NCBI GenBank assembly: GCA_009760855.2
Contig: WPIO01000015.1
Coordinates: forward strand, 1 to 64,000
Reading direction: 5' to 3'
From: Cristatella mucedo
Taxonomy: Eukaryota > Bryozoa > Phylactolaemata > Cristatellidae
DNA: 64,000 bases
Shown: one piece after another, positions 1 through 8,840 of the stretch
Layout of the letters: each line of letters opens with the position of its first letter
How positions within the stretch are numbered: the first letter of the stretch is position 1
The notes under the pieces: generated by a model
Told to the model about the DNA's origin: nothing
What the model saw: the letters and a program-made list of their open reading frames with translations, nothing else
The model's database searches: none
Made by a program: the position numbers and the translations under genes

Positions 1-152
1 CCACTAAACGTGTTCTCGCCTCCTGACATAGAGCGCTCTAACGTGCGTTCTTGTTCGTTGCAGAATTCTTCCGAAAACCGACGTTCTTGCGAACATCGTA
101 TACGGAAACGATTTACAGCTAAGACCTGTTTGAAAGTTATTCTGATTGTTTT

Positions 153-467
153 TTGACCGTAGCGCGTAAGAAATTACGTGCCCTATGGACATCTAAACGC
201 TTATCGCTTCGGGCTGCTGGGTCTCCCACGCCGGCGGCTGCATTAGCTACGCCGGCGGCTAGTAACCTACTTGTTAGTTATGGTCGTCAGCAGCTGCTAT
301 CGCTTCGTCATCGTATATCAAATGCATTCCTAGATATTAATGTTGTTGCTAAGATTCATGAACTATGCATTAACAAAAGGAAAGCACCCCGTAGCCGCCG
401 CGGTGGCCGGAACCGCCAGCTTAGACGACTGCTCGTTGGTATTCCTAGCATGTCTCGAACCGCTTAG
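153..467 (+). CDS. Basic N-terminal segment of the L2 LINE reading frame
   Basis: An open frame of 104 codons lies just upstream of the endonuclease and overlaps its frame. Residues 40-90 are strongly basic: YGRQQLLSLRHRI, then RSRRGGRNRQLRR. L2/CR1-type elements commonly have a short segment of this kind (a hydrophobic LLSLR stretch, then an RRGG-type basic patch) before the endonuclease; its role is thought to be nucleic-acid binding, but it is not a defined catalytic domain. It ends in a stop at 467 while the endonuclease frame is one base off. It could therefore be a separate short ORF, or the true N-terminus cut off by an indel near 440-480. Start choice is uncertain; the first ATG of this frame is at 153. 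Confidence 0.55.
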   Translation: MTVARKKLRALWTSKRLSLRAAGSPTPAAALATPAASNLLVSYGRQQLLSLRHRISNAFLDINVVAKIHELCINKRKAPRSRRGGRNRQLRRLLVGIPSMSRTA

Positions 468-1419
468 CACGCTCCCCCGCATGCGTCACTGTAATCTCTC
501 AAACTTAGTGGTCATCAGGCCTGTTGTAACCCAATCGGCCAGACTTAACGCTTGCCTTTGGAATCCTCGCTCAATGTGCAATAAACCTCTAGTAATAAAC
601 GACCTTATTTCTGAAAATGGTATCGACCTGCTCGCCCTAACTGAAACTTGGCTGAAATCGATAAACTGCCCAACAATTAAAGACGCTACTCCATCTGGTT
701 TCACGTTCTTTCACACCCCTAGATCAATCAAAACTGGAGGTGGAGTTGCTATGATCGTGCGCTCGAAATTCAACTTCAAGCCATTCGCGGTACCCTCGAA
801 GCAGTCTTTTGAATCAATTGTCCTGGTCTCACCCGAAAACAAGCTACCGATAGTGGCAGTAGTCTATCGCCCACCAGGTACCAAATCCTCCTTTATCTCA
901 GATTTCTCCGATCTCATTTCGATTCTGTGTGCAAGAAATCGATCCTTCCTCGTTATGGGTGATTTCAACGTTCACTTTGATAACTTATCTGACGCTTTCA
1001 GCACCGAATTTCGTACATTGACAGACTCATTATCTCTTGTGACTCATGTGCATGGCCCTACCCACATCAAGGGTCACACACTCGACCAAATTTTCTCATT
1101 TAACTGCACTTTGTCATCACCAGTTATCACCAAATCCTGCTTATCTGACCACATGCAGATCTCATTCAATCTACAGTGTGTGCCCACATTCTCCTCTAAA
1201 ATAACCTGTGAATCGCGAAACCTCAAGACCCTTGACATCGATGCTGTCCGTGCGAGCATATCTGCTTCACCTTTGCTGCTCAGTCCTCCCTCCGATCTGT
1301 CATCACTGGTAGATTGCTACAACACGACACTAGCTGACACGCTCGACGAGTTTGCACCTTTGACAAAGCGCACTGTGCGCCCCCCGCCCAGACGGCCTAT
1401 GGTTTACCACAGACATTAA
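340..1419 (+). CDS. L2 LINE APE-type endonuclease domain
   Basis: The frame opens at 340, but recognisable endonuclease sequence starts only at about 540; a likelier start is the ATG at 481 (MRHCNLSNL). The motifs appear in the usual order for LINE apurinic-like endonucleases: LNACLWNPRS (metal-site Asn), LLALTETWL (catalytic Glu), VVYRPPG, VMGDFNVHFD (Asp/Asn pair), GHTLDQIFS and SCLSDHMQISF (Ser-Asp-His). The enzyme nicks the target DNA strand to prime reverse transcription. All key residues are present, so the domain may still be competent. The frame ends at 1419 because of a shift relative to the downstream RT, located between about 1378 and 1396, next to CCCCCCGCCC. Homopolymer miscalling is a plausible cause, but a true mutation cannot be excluded. 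Confidence 0.9.
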   Translation: MLLLRFMNYALTKGKHPVAAAVAGTASLDDCSLVFLACLEPLSTLPRMRHCNLSNLVVIRPVVTQSARLNACLWNPRSMCNKPLVINDLISENGIDLLALTETWLKSINCPTIKDATPSGFTFFHTPRSIKTGGGVAMIVRSKFNFKPFAVPSKQSFESIVLVSPENKLPIVAVVYRPPGTKSSFISDFSDLISILCARNRSFLVMGDFNVHFDNLSDAFSTEFRTLTDSLSLVTHVHGPTHIKGHTLDQIFSFNCTLSSPVITKSCLSDHMQISFNLQCVPTFSSKITCESRNLKTLDIDAVRASISASPLLLSPPSDLSSLVDCYNTTLADTLDEFAPLTKRTVRPPPRRPMVYHRH

Positions 1420-3229
1420 ACTAGCCAAGTCTACTAAACGAAAGCTTGAAAAGGCATACAAAAGATCCGGACTAACTGTCCATCGACAGGCATATGAAGA
1501 CTACTGTAGGTCGTACCAATCGATCCTAGCAAAGGCTAAGTCTAGCTTCTATAGAAACATTATTGAATCACAGATGCACAATCCAAAAATGCTGATGTCG
1601 ACAATAAACCATCTCCTCAACCGTTCCCAGGTTAGCTCCTTACCTGATGATCCTTGTGATGATCTAGCCGATCGCTTCTCTCGATTCTTTGTGCAGAAGA
1701 TAGACAAAATCAGGGAATCCATCCCTGCGATGACAACCTTCCCACTAGAATGCTGTTCCTCGGTTCCTGGCTGTGCCTCAATGTCTGCATTTAAACAGGT
1801 CACTAGTGATGTAGTCCTAAAGCTCGTATCTCAATCAAAGAAGACAACAAGTCCACTGGACCCTATTCCCACTGTCCTGCTCCTACGTTGCATTGATCTG
1901 CTGCTGCCATGCATAACCAACATCATTAATATGTCATTAGCCTCAGGTCAGGTCCCAGCACCTTTCAAAAAAGCTGTAGTCAGGCCACTTCTCAAGAAAG
2001 CTACACTAGACCAAGAGAACTTAAGCAACTACCGCCCAGTCTCCCTTCTACCATTCCTATCAAAGACACTGGAATGGGTCGTGGCAGACCAACTGAACTC
2101 GTATATCGAAACCTCACACCTTGCTAGTAAGTTCCAGTCTGGCTTTAGAGCTAATCACTCCACAGAGTCAGCATTGCTTCGGGTATACAACGACCTACTT
2201 AGGAATGCAGACATGGGTAGAGTGTCTCTTCTTGTTTTGCTCGATCTTTCGGCAGCTTTTGATACCATCGATCACAAAGTACTTCTAGAGCGCCTCTCAT
2301 CTCGCCTGGGCATCACTGGCACTGCTCTGCAGTGGTTCAGGTCCTATCTCAGTGGGAGACTCCAGAGTGTTGACGTGAATGGACAAAGATCATCTGAAGT
2401 ACCTCTAAAATATGGAGTACCTCAGGGCTCTGTGCTAGGTCCGGTCCTTTTCACCGTTTATACTCTCCCTCTCGCTGATGTGATTGCCAAGCACAATCTA
2501 GGCTTTCACTTCTATGCGGATGACACTCAGTTGTACCTTTGCTTTGATCCCTCCCAGCCTTCGAGCACCTCAAATTCTCTCAACTCACTTGCTGCATGCA
2601 TTGATGACATCCGATCATGGATGGCAGCAAATTTTCTAAAACTAAACGATGATAAAACTAACTTACTAGTTATGGGCAAACCTAGTGTTATTCAGAAATT
2701 GGAAAGGCTGACTTTCAAAATTGGCTCTGCCAGCATATCTCCAGTTGCATCAGCTCGAAATCTAGGTGTCATATTCCAAAGCGACCTCTCGTTAGACGAC
2801 CACATCAGCTCCACAGTCAAATCAGCCTATTTTCAGCTTCATAACATTGCTAAAATTAGGGCTTGTTTAGATAAGGATACCACGTCCAAGTTGGTCCATG
2901 CATTCGTGACATCTCGTCTCGACTTCTGCAACTCACTGCTTACAGGCCTACCAGCATGTGCGATCAGACGATTGCAGCTGGTGCAAAACTCTGCAGCTAG
3001 GCTTGTCTGTCGTGAGCGTCGCAGTTGCCACATTACTCCACTTCTCGCCGACCTGCACTGGCTACCAGTCAAGCAACGGATTGACTTCAAGGTTTTGTCG
3101 CTCACTTTTAGGTCTCTTCATTCTATGGCTCCAGCCTACCTTTCAGATATACTACCCCATCAGGCAAAGCATCGTACCACTCGCTTTTTCGGAATCCAAC
3201 AGTCTAGAAATACCTCGTACAAACCTTAA
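1394..3229 (+). CDS. L2 LINE reverse transcriptase region
   Basis: This frame continues the endonuclease one base off; similarity begins at about 1394 (GLWFTTDIKLAK) and the first in-frame ATG is at 1574. RT motifs in order are NYRPVSLLPFLSKTLE, GFRANHSTESALLRVYNDLL, LLVLLDLSAAFDTIDH (catalytic Asp of motif A), VPQGSVLGPVLF (motif B), FHFYADDTQLYL (YADD, motif C) and NFLKLNDDKTNLLVMG (motif D). Next come the L2-type thumb and C-terminal blocks, ARNLGVIFQSDLSL, LVHAFVTSRLDFCNSLL and LQLVQNSAARLV. The protein reverse-transcribes the element's RNA on nicked chromosomal DNA. It runs out at 3229 because a T5 run at 3185-3189 is one base longer than the related - strand copy implies; true coding continues in the next frame to 3377. 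Confidence 0.93.
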   Translation, partial: GLWFTTDIKLAKSTKRKLEKAYKRSGLTVHRQAYEDYCRSYQSILAKAKSSFYRNIIESQMHNPKMLMSTINHLLNRSQVSSLPDDPCDDLADRFSRFFVQKIDKIRESIPAMTTFPLECCSSVPGCASMSAFKQVTSDVVLKLVSQSKKTTSPLDPIPTVLLLRCIDLLLPCITNIINMSLASGQVPAPFKKAVVRPLLKKATLDQENLSNYRPVSLLPFLSKTLEWVVADQLNSYIETSHLASKFQSGFRANHSTESALLRVYNDLLRNADMGRVSLLVLLDLSAAFDTIDHKVLLERLSSRLGITGTALQWFRSYLSGRLQSVDVNGQRSSEVPLKYGVPQGSVLGPVLFTVYTLPLADVIAKHNLGFHFYADDTQLYLCFDPSQPSSTSNSLNSLAACIDDIRSWMAANFLKLNDDKTNLLVMGKPSVIQKLERLTFKIGSASISPVASARNLGVIFQSDLSLDDHISSTVKSAYFQLHNIAKIRACLDKDTTSKLVHAFVTSRLDFCNSLLTGLPACAIRRLQLVQNSAARLVCRERRSCHITPLLADLHWLPVKQRIDFKVLSLTFRSLHSMAPAYLSDILPHQAKHRTTRFFGIQQSRNTSYKP

Positions 3230-3377
3230 ATCCTTTGGAGACCGTGCATTTAGCTCGTATGCTCCCACAGCCTGGAACTCCCTCCCGACCTGCATCAGAA
3301 CATCCCCTGACCTGACCACATTTAAAAGAAACTTAAAAACATACCTATTTAGGACAGCATTTAGTGGGTCCTTGTGA
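3190..3377 (+). CDS. C-terminal end of the L2 LINE ORF after a frameshift
   Basis: After the T5 run, similarity moves to another frame and reads SESNSLEIPRTNLKSFGDRA, then SSYAPTAWNSLPTCIRTSPD and FKRNLKTYLFRTAFSGSL, ending in a TGA at 3375-3377. The block APxxWNSLP...FKxxLKxxLF is the standard C-terminus of L2/CR1 reverse transcriptases. The related copy on the - strand at 3618-4283 reads through the equivalent T-run with one base fewer, which supports a single-base insertion here. It is the end of the upstream RT and not a gene of its own. Confidence 0.85.
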
Positions 3378-3529
3378 TTCGTCCTCGATGTGCTTATGCG
3401 TGCTGACACTGTTCATGCTGCCACTAACCACATTTGCATGCTGACCCAGTGCATGTAACCCCTAACTATGTTATTCATTTTGTTTGTTTTTCAAGCATGA
3501 TTTTACTTACTATTCTATTGCGTATCACT

Positions 3530-3620
3530 TTGCAGCAAATGTAAAGCGCCTAGAAAGAGATTAAGTTCTCTGAGGGCGCTTTATCAAGTGCAATATTATT
3601 ATTATTATTATTATTATTAA
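3530..3620 (+). other. L2 LINE 3' tail: hairpin followed by (ATT)n
   Basis: The last ~70 bases before the microsatellite contain an inverted repeat, AAAGCGCC near 3543 and GGCGCTTT near 3575, separated by ~25 bases, followed by TATCAAGTGCAATATT and ATT repeats. In L2-type LINEs the RNA 3' hairpin and terminal repeats are what the RT recognises. The same module is found alone or at SINE ends elsewhere in the window, which supports this role. Confidence 0.8.
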
Positions 3621-4283
3621 ATGCTGTTCTAAATAGGTGTGTTTTTAAGTTCTTTTTAAATGTGGTCAAGTCACGGGATGTTGTGACGCTAGTCGGGAGG
3701 GAGTTCCAGGCTTTGGGAATATGCAAACTAAATGCACGGTCTCCAAAGGATTTGAGGTTTGTACGAGGTATTGGTAAACTGTTGGATTTAGAAAAGCAGG
3801 TGGTACTATGTTTGGCCTGCTGGATGAGTAGATCTGAGAGATACGCTGGAGCCAAAGAATGAAGTGACCTAAAAGTGAGCGACAAAATCTTGAAGTCGAT
3901 CCATTGCTTGACTGGTAGCCAGTGCAGGTCGGCGAGAAGTGGAGTAATGTGGCAACTGCGACGCTCACGACAGACAAGCCTACCTGCAGAGTTGGCACCA
4001 ACTGCAATCGCCTGAGCCCACATGCCGGTAGGCCAGTAAGCAGTGAGTTGCAGAAGTCGAGACGGGATGTCAAGAATGCATGGACCAACTTAGACGTGGT
4101 ATCCTTATCAAAACAAGCCCAAATTTTAGCAATGTTGTGAAGCTGGAAATAGGCAGATTTTACTGTGGAGCTGATGTGGTCGTCTAACGAGAGGTCACTT
4201 TGGAACATGACACCTAGATTTCGAGCTGATTCAACAAGAGATATGCTTGCACAGCCAATTTTGAGCGTCAGCCTGTACAACTG
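3618..4283 (-). mobile_element. 5'-truncated L2 LINE copy, tail to tail with the full-length one
   Basis: Read on the - strand this encodes the RT C-terminal part, from about LTLKIGCASISLVESARNLG to KTHLFRTAF, but in two frames: a shift near 3990 replaces the QNSAARLV block. The copy is close to the + element but clearly older. It has no 3' UTR of its own: its coding end abuts the shared (ATT)n at 3590-3620, so the two elements meet in the microsatellite. This could be insertion into the microsatellite, or recombination or inversion between the ATT tails. Confidence 0.85.
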
Positions 4284-4400
4284 CCAGAGGGAGTAGACCA
4301 GCGAGCGCTACTGGGCGCCTCCTGACCTACTCACGTGAGTCGCACAGCACCACCAGTCACACCAGTGGGACTAACACAACCTCGGCACAGTCGTCGTTGC
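4284..4400. other. Unassigned spacer
   Basis: No coding or repeat similarity recognised between the truncated L2 copy and the restriction-like-endonuclease LINE relic. Confidence 0.4.
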
Positions 4401-4524
4401 CACGTTCCAGATGCGAGTGAAGGATCTCCTCATGCAGAACCGCAGCCACAACCTCTGGAATATTAAGGCCAGAAAATATCTTCTAGACTAATGCAGAGCC
4501 GTTGGTAGCATCCAAGACGAAGAG

Positions 4525-4845
4525 CTACCGGAGGAGCATGTGATACTTGTACGATACCGTCGGTGCCGATAGCGTGCGCTCATTGTTAGAGTGCAATGGC
4601 CCGAGGGATCCTACAACAAAAGAACATCGCTCTGCACATCTGCCGCGCCTGCGCAGTTCGTCGGCCAACAGTTGGTTGGCGATCTTCCGGTTTGCAGTAC
4701 GAGCAAGTGCGTCAGTGCTGCTGTCAAACGGCGATGCTAGGTCGACCGCAAACGCGAATCGGCCTGTGTCAGCCATCAGGTCAGTAAGACGTAATGGAAT
4801 CGGGTCCAGTTCGTGATGCTGATCGATGCGAGCATAGCGGCCCAA
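4525..4845 (-). pseudogene. Restriction-like endonuclease domain fragment (LINE relic)
   Basis: An open frame of 106 codons on the - strand. It aligns by eye with the frame at 8058-8318: (M)DQHHE(L/P)DPIxL, AxxxKxAxxxLxDELRRxGRxxExCxFxVGSxGxxHxxNERT. In the second copy this region has the PD...D nuclease signature. Here the acidic residues are partly lost, so it should be inactive. An ancient transposon remnant is much likelier than a host protein. Confidence 0.6.
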
Positions 4846-4902
4846 AGACCTGGGAGGAGCTTTGACGAGATGACGGTCAAGTATTATGCATCGTACCGCT
4901 TC

Positions 4903-5058
4903 TTATATATAAATGTATATAATTCATTTATATAGAGCCCCAAGAGAACTTCATCTCTATTCAGGCGCTTCACATATGCCTTGGGGCTCGAGCCCACGAC
5001 CTCAGTCAGACCTTGGTCGGGGCGAGCACCTTAACCGCTAGACCAAACCAGCTCATGA
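4903..5058 (-). mobile_element. tRNA-Leu-like SINE with an L2-type 3' tail, copy 1
   Basis: On the - strand there is a tRNA-like head with a class II layout: A-box-like TGGTCTAGCGGTTAAGG (about 5031-5047) and B-box-like GGGCTCGAGCC (about 4984-4996), separated by a variable-arm-like stretch. It is followed by GTGAAGCGCCTGAATAGAG, AAGTTCTCTTGGGGC and an AT-rich end. The second half copies the layout of the L2 LINE hairpin tail. It is nearly identical to the + strand copy at 49455-49604. It lies inside the RLE LINE relic, so it is younger than that relic. Confidence 0.85.
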
Positions 5059-5668
5059 CGGCTATCTTCAGCCCTGGGTAGTGATTAAGTGCATGCACCA
5101 GTGTCTCCATTTTTTCTCACAGCCTCCCTTGCACATGGAGAGCCGGATTCAGCCTCAAACTGGCAGCGTCACACGGAAGGAGGTCCACCCTTGCCCTGAA
5201 GACGGAGAGCCACAACGCGAAAGACGCCAAAGCTAGACGAGAGGAACTGGAAGTTGTTAGAGTGCTTATCTGTTGTCAGACAGCGAGCCACTTTCCCTGG
5301 CCCGGCTTGGTGCACCAATAACTCGCCCAGCCTGCTATAAAATACTTACGGATGACCGTCACCATGAACTTCACGCCGAACTGCAGGTGGCTGTGGACAC
5401 CCGAGTTCCAGTTGAGCGTGAGCGCACGATTATCAAACACCGCAGCGACGCCCAGTTGACAGAGCGCCTGGCAGGCCTCCGACCAGAGCAAACGAGAGCC
5501 TACATAACACTAACTTTTGCTCGAGACGGGCAGGCTAAACTAGCAACGGGCTTGCCACTATATGGCATAGGTACTGGCGTAATGTAATGCAGATCTGTCC
5601 GTAACTCCATGAAGCAGCATAGACTATGTTGGCGTAACGCAGGGTTTTTTGTATAGCGCACTCACAGA

Positions 5669-6127
5669 CTAAGCGGCTTGCGTTACGCATTTGGTAGCCA
5701 TCATTTGAGTCAGCTCCGGGATAGAACAGACCGCATCAGCGACGAGCACAAGGCCTAGGCGAAGGGGTTCCCTGTGTGGAGGGAAGCCACGACCAACCAC
5801 GTCATGGGGCATATGGGGAGGCAGGACTACGATCTCACGCACAGCACTAGTTTCTGCTTCTGCGGCAGCTGCCATTCTGACCAGAGTCTCATCCTCCGAA
5901 TCTGATGCTCGGGATGTCTGGGCTACCCTTTGTCCCCCGGGGCGGTCGGGCAAGCAGTTCTTGTGGACATGACAAAGCTCGCCACAAAGGCCACACTTAG
6001 GCTTCACCGGGCAGTCCTTAACCACGTGGCAAACTTTCCGACACCGGAAGCACGTCACATTGGGACAGTCTGCAACGACATGGCTTGGATGGCCACAGCC
6101 ATTGCACGTCCTGTGTGGGCGCATCAA
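5669..6127 (-). pseudogene. CCHC zinc-knuckle gag/ORF1-like protein relic
   Basis: The - strand frame of 152 codons begins with three regularly spaced CX2CX4HX4C knuckles in its first 60 residues: CNGCGHPSHVVADC, CFRCRKVCHVVKDC and CGLCGELCHVHKNC. A fourth, decayed knuckle can be read just upstream in frame (QCCHCG, a stop, then AGHKALM). Such arrays are typical of LINE ORF1 and LTR gag nucleocapsids, which bind the element's RNA. The rest (SEDETLVRMAAAAEAETSAV...) is acidic, then low complexity. It lies just upstream, in the same orientation, of the RLE LINE relic, and may be the ORF1 or N-terminal part of that element with the RT deleted. Host CNBP-like proteins are an alternative, but the context favours a transposon. 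Confidence 0.6.
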
Positions 6128-6169
6128 GGCCTTATGACCAGCCTAGCCACAGTGACAGCACTGGGGTAA

Positions 6170-8030
6170 TACTGGGTAACGCACAAACACCAGGGGCCTA
6201 GGCGCTTTCCGAGCAAGATCGAGAGGGCAACTTTCTATTGAACGCAAATGACCTAGCTGACACTCTTCCTTATCTTAGTGCCGCAGAACACTCCCCCCTG
6301 TTTTTCGCTTATGAGCTTGCTGTAAGGCGCAAGGGCCTTCACGATAGGGGGAGGCAGGGGTGGAAATCCGCTGGAGTAACAAAAAAACTGAACGGTCGGT
6401 CTGATGCCTCGCCGCCGGCTATAAATGTCCTGGGCTAAAAGAGCTTGGCGGTGTTCGCCTCCTGCTCACTCGTAAAACCTAGTTCCATAAATTTCATCGC
6501 CTTGCTCTCGTAAGTGAAGGCGATGCCAGGCGGAGGGGTTCGCTCCTACTAGGGACCATGATCTTAAGAAGGTTACAACCATCGTAACCTTTCAGTCTGA
6601 GCACGAAATGTAGGACCGCCACTACCAGAGAAATCTCGCCCGACGTGGGAGAGAGTCCATGCCGGGGGAGGGAGAAGCACATCAACAGGCGAGCGGCATA
6701 GATATGGCTTAAGATGCTGTAGCGGAGGGGGTGGGTCCCGAAGATGTCCTGCTGGGGGTTTCTTGCAGAGCTAGAAGCAGTACTTGCCTGGAAGGCCAAG
6801 CTCTGCCGTCCACTGGAAACAGCGAGATCAAGAAATGTCACTCTTAAATGGGAAGCCCGTACTGTAGGTACCACACAACCATTCAGGCACAAGATAGCTC
6901 AAAGTGGCAGATCCGAGCCTTAGCCGGGCTAAGGAGGCTCCAGGTCGGCAGACAACATAATAGCCAATGGGCCAGGACAGGAAGACAGCAAAATGATCCA
7001 GGGCAGATACGACTTAAAAAAGCTTTTCCGAGAGCTTCAGACAGGTAGGCAGGCGGGAAGGGCATGCATTATATACCATATTTGCATGCCATATGTCCGG
7101 CGAAGTAGAAAGCCAGCCGACCCCTTGCATGCCGAATCCAGAAAAGGAGAGCTACCAGGCGGAGTTGTATGGAGATAGAAAAGCCTCAGGGGGAGCCGAC
7201 TTTCGAGCGAGGGCCTTGGGCAGACGATCGAGGCCTGAAACACTGAATCCACTGACTGGAGAGCAGGAACCGCCGGCTGAGCAGGAGCCGTCGACCCCTA
7301 GCCGCCGACTGCCACGGAAGACAACTTCCACCAGCACTTGGATCCCCGACCTCCAACAGCACCAATCCAGTAAGCTGAAAAAATACAGCGAAGCAAAAAA
7401 CAGCACGCAAGTGCATATGCTTACTTTAAAACTGAGTTAATCTTAGTGACACACTATTTATTTGGAAACTGACATGGTTACATATGGCTTCGGTCTGACG
7501 AAACGAATCCCGAACGCCACCTACATTCAGTCAGGGTGGACAGTCTATCCACCTCTGCTGTTGCCAGTTGGCCATTGTCACTGAACCGGCGCTGCGTCTA
7601 CGTATGCAACCAGACCGGGACTCCTGGTTCCCCCACTGCCACTTAAAGTAGGGACACTTCTCGCGACTCAATCTGCTTCACGCTGACAAGAGCAGCTGCC
7701 ACCACCAACGGGAGCCGAGTCGTGATGCATGCGAGGGATGGAACATGCCGAAGACCTGGGAGGTGCTGTCAGCGGGCAATGTTGAGCGGCCGTCGCTCCA
7801 CTCGGAGGAGCCAGCTGCGAGCCCTGCTTGGCACTGGCAGCCACCGGAAGTCGTGTTGCATCGGGCACAGGCGGATCAGCCTCCTCGTCTTCTGGTTCCG
7901 GTTTTCAATCGGGATAGTCTTCGTACAGAGCCTCGTCGTCCTCTGATCTTGGATGGCCCACTAATTTAAGCCAAACCGTCACCGAGCCGTTAACGGCATC
8001 TGAAACGCAGAGCTTCCAGAGCAGTTTGCG
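6170..8030. other. No recognisable gene; possible RLE-LINE 3' sequence near 7.9-8.03 kb
   Basis: Several short open frames occur (for example 6494-6892 - and 7093-7440 +), but none shows a domain or homologue inside the window, and composition does not favour coding. The last part, about 7900-8040, reads on the - strand as HRKLLWKLCVSDAVNGSV after one stop, which fits the C-terminal end of the RLE LINE relic that follows. Confidence 0.35.
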
Positions 8031-8039
8031 ATGCTTCAT

Positions 8040-8840
8040 GCTCACTCTCAGAGCTGCCTACGTTCGCTCGTTTTCAGGATGCCATGTACCGAATGAACCC
8101 ACTATAAAGGCGCAATGCTCCACATATCTCCCATGCCTTCGCAATTCATCAGTGAGCTCCCGATTCTTGGCAGTTTTCCGGGCAGCCGCACAATCAAGGG
8201 TGTCCGAATTCGTGTCAAACTGCACCGTGACGTCGACCACAACCGCGTAGCCGCCATAGTTTACCACAAAGTCCGGGCGGCATAGTGAAATCGGGTCGGG
8301 TTCGTGGTGCTGATCCACTCGAGCGCAGCGACGCAGTGACTAGGAGGCGCCTGGATAAGACGGTTGAGGATGGCGTCGTGCCGTTTAGCGATACTAGGCA
8401 TTAAGCCAGGGTAGTGATTGAGGCGTGCGGTAGCGTCTCCTATTTCTCACAGCCTCTCCTGTACAGGGTCTCGAGAGTTGGGTTGAATCTGTCTCCAGCG
8501 TCCGAACGATGAAGGGGGTTCAGCCTCACCCGGAAGATGAAGCACCACTACGCTAAAGATACACCGAAGCCAGACAGGAAAAGTGGGAGTGGTTTGAATG
8601 CATGACTGTGGCCAGACAGCGAGCCATCTTCCCCTGACCCGGCTTCGAGCGCCATTCGGTCGCCAAATCCTCCATCACATCCTTGTGTGGATGACCGACA
8701 CTAAGAACCTTGTGTCGAACTGAGGGTGGTTGTGGACGCCCGAGTTCCAACTGAGTGTAAGCGCTCGGTGGGAGAACGCCAGCCTGACACACAGCCACCT
8801 TCGCGCCTGGTGGACCTCCGATCACAGCAATCGTGAGCGT
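8040..8840 (-). mobile_element. Relic of an RLE-type (R2/NeSL-like) LINE, copy 2
   Basis: On the - strand near 8320-8440: RLNHYPGLMPSIAKRHDAIL, then NRLIQAPP. After a frame change, at 8058-8318: DQHHEPDPISLCRPDFVV, then GGYAVVVDVTVQFD, KTAKNRELTDELRRHGRY and FIVGSFGTWHPENERT. RPD followed ~13 residues later by DVTV is the PD-(D/E)XK-like signature of the LINE restriction-like endonuclease, which cleaves target DNA in R2/NeSL-type elements. The segment 8390-8830 matches 5080-5520, so both copies share at least ~0.8 kb. No RT motif was found upstream. Better preserved in the nuclease than copy 1. Confidence 0.65.
8058..8318 (-). pseudogene. Restriction-like endonuclease domain (PD...DVT) of a LINE
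   Basis: An 86-codon open frame. The core PDFVVNYGGYAVVVDVTVQFD holds the two acidic positions expected for the nuclease, and AARKTAKNRELTDELRRHGR gives the Lys-containing helix. The frame stops after NERT and similarity resumes downstream, so the element is broken. Partner copy at 4525-4845. Confidence 0.6.

Larger units (their letters stand above)
1..3617 (+). mobile_element. L2-clade non-LTR retrotransposon (LINE), nearly full length
   Basis: In order along the + strand are a short basic reading frame, an APE-type endonuclease, a reverse transcriptase with the YADD catalytic motif, a C-terminal region typical of L2/CR1 LINEs (ITPLLADLHWLPVKQRI), a 3' UTR, a hairpin tail and (ATT)n. Such elements copy by target-primed reverse transcription: the endonuclease nicks DNA and the RT primes on the nick from the RNA 3' end. 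The open frame breaks at three places: near 440-480, near a C tract at 1380-1389, and at a T5 run at 3185-3189. The left end may lie outside the window, since similarity of the first ~150 bases to a 5' UTR cannot be judged. A 352-bp copy of the same 3' end at 35634-35985 differs by only about two substitutions by eye, so the family was active recently. Confidence 0.93.
4400..5520 (-). mobile_element. Relic of an RLE-type (R2/NeSL-like) LINE, copy 1
   Basis: The - strand carries the 3' part of a LINE with a restriction-like endonuclease. Around 5085-5100 it reads LNHYPGL, and downstream at 4525-4845 DQHHELDPIPLRLTDLMADT, VDLASPF, NRKIANQLLADELRRRGRC and FVVGSLGPLHSNNERTL. The order HxLNHxP...RHD..IL, then PDxx...DVT, then VVGxxGxxxxxNER is typical of the region after the RT in R2/NeSL-type elements. 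In this copy the PD motif has decayed (LTD instead of RPD) and DVT reads DLA. It is homologous to 8040-8830, also in the segment 5080-5520 upstream. A tRNA-derived SINE (4903-5058) interrupts it. No RT core is seen. Confidence 0.6.

Noticed and set aside
5273-5587. 104-codon + frame
   Set aside because: Lies on the opposite strand of an RLE-LINE relic that has a homologous copy at 8.4-8.8 kb; a shadow frame.
6494-6892. 132-codon - strand frame
   Set aside because: No recognisable motif or homologue in the window; left unassigned.
7093-7440. 115-codon + frame rich in Pro/Glu/Arg
   Set aside because: No domain, no repeat partner and overlapping open frames on the other strand; composition alone is not evidence of a gene.
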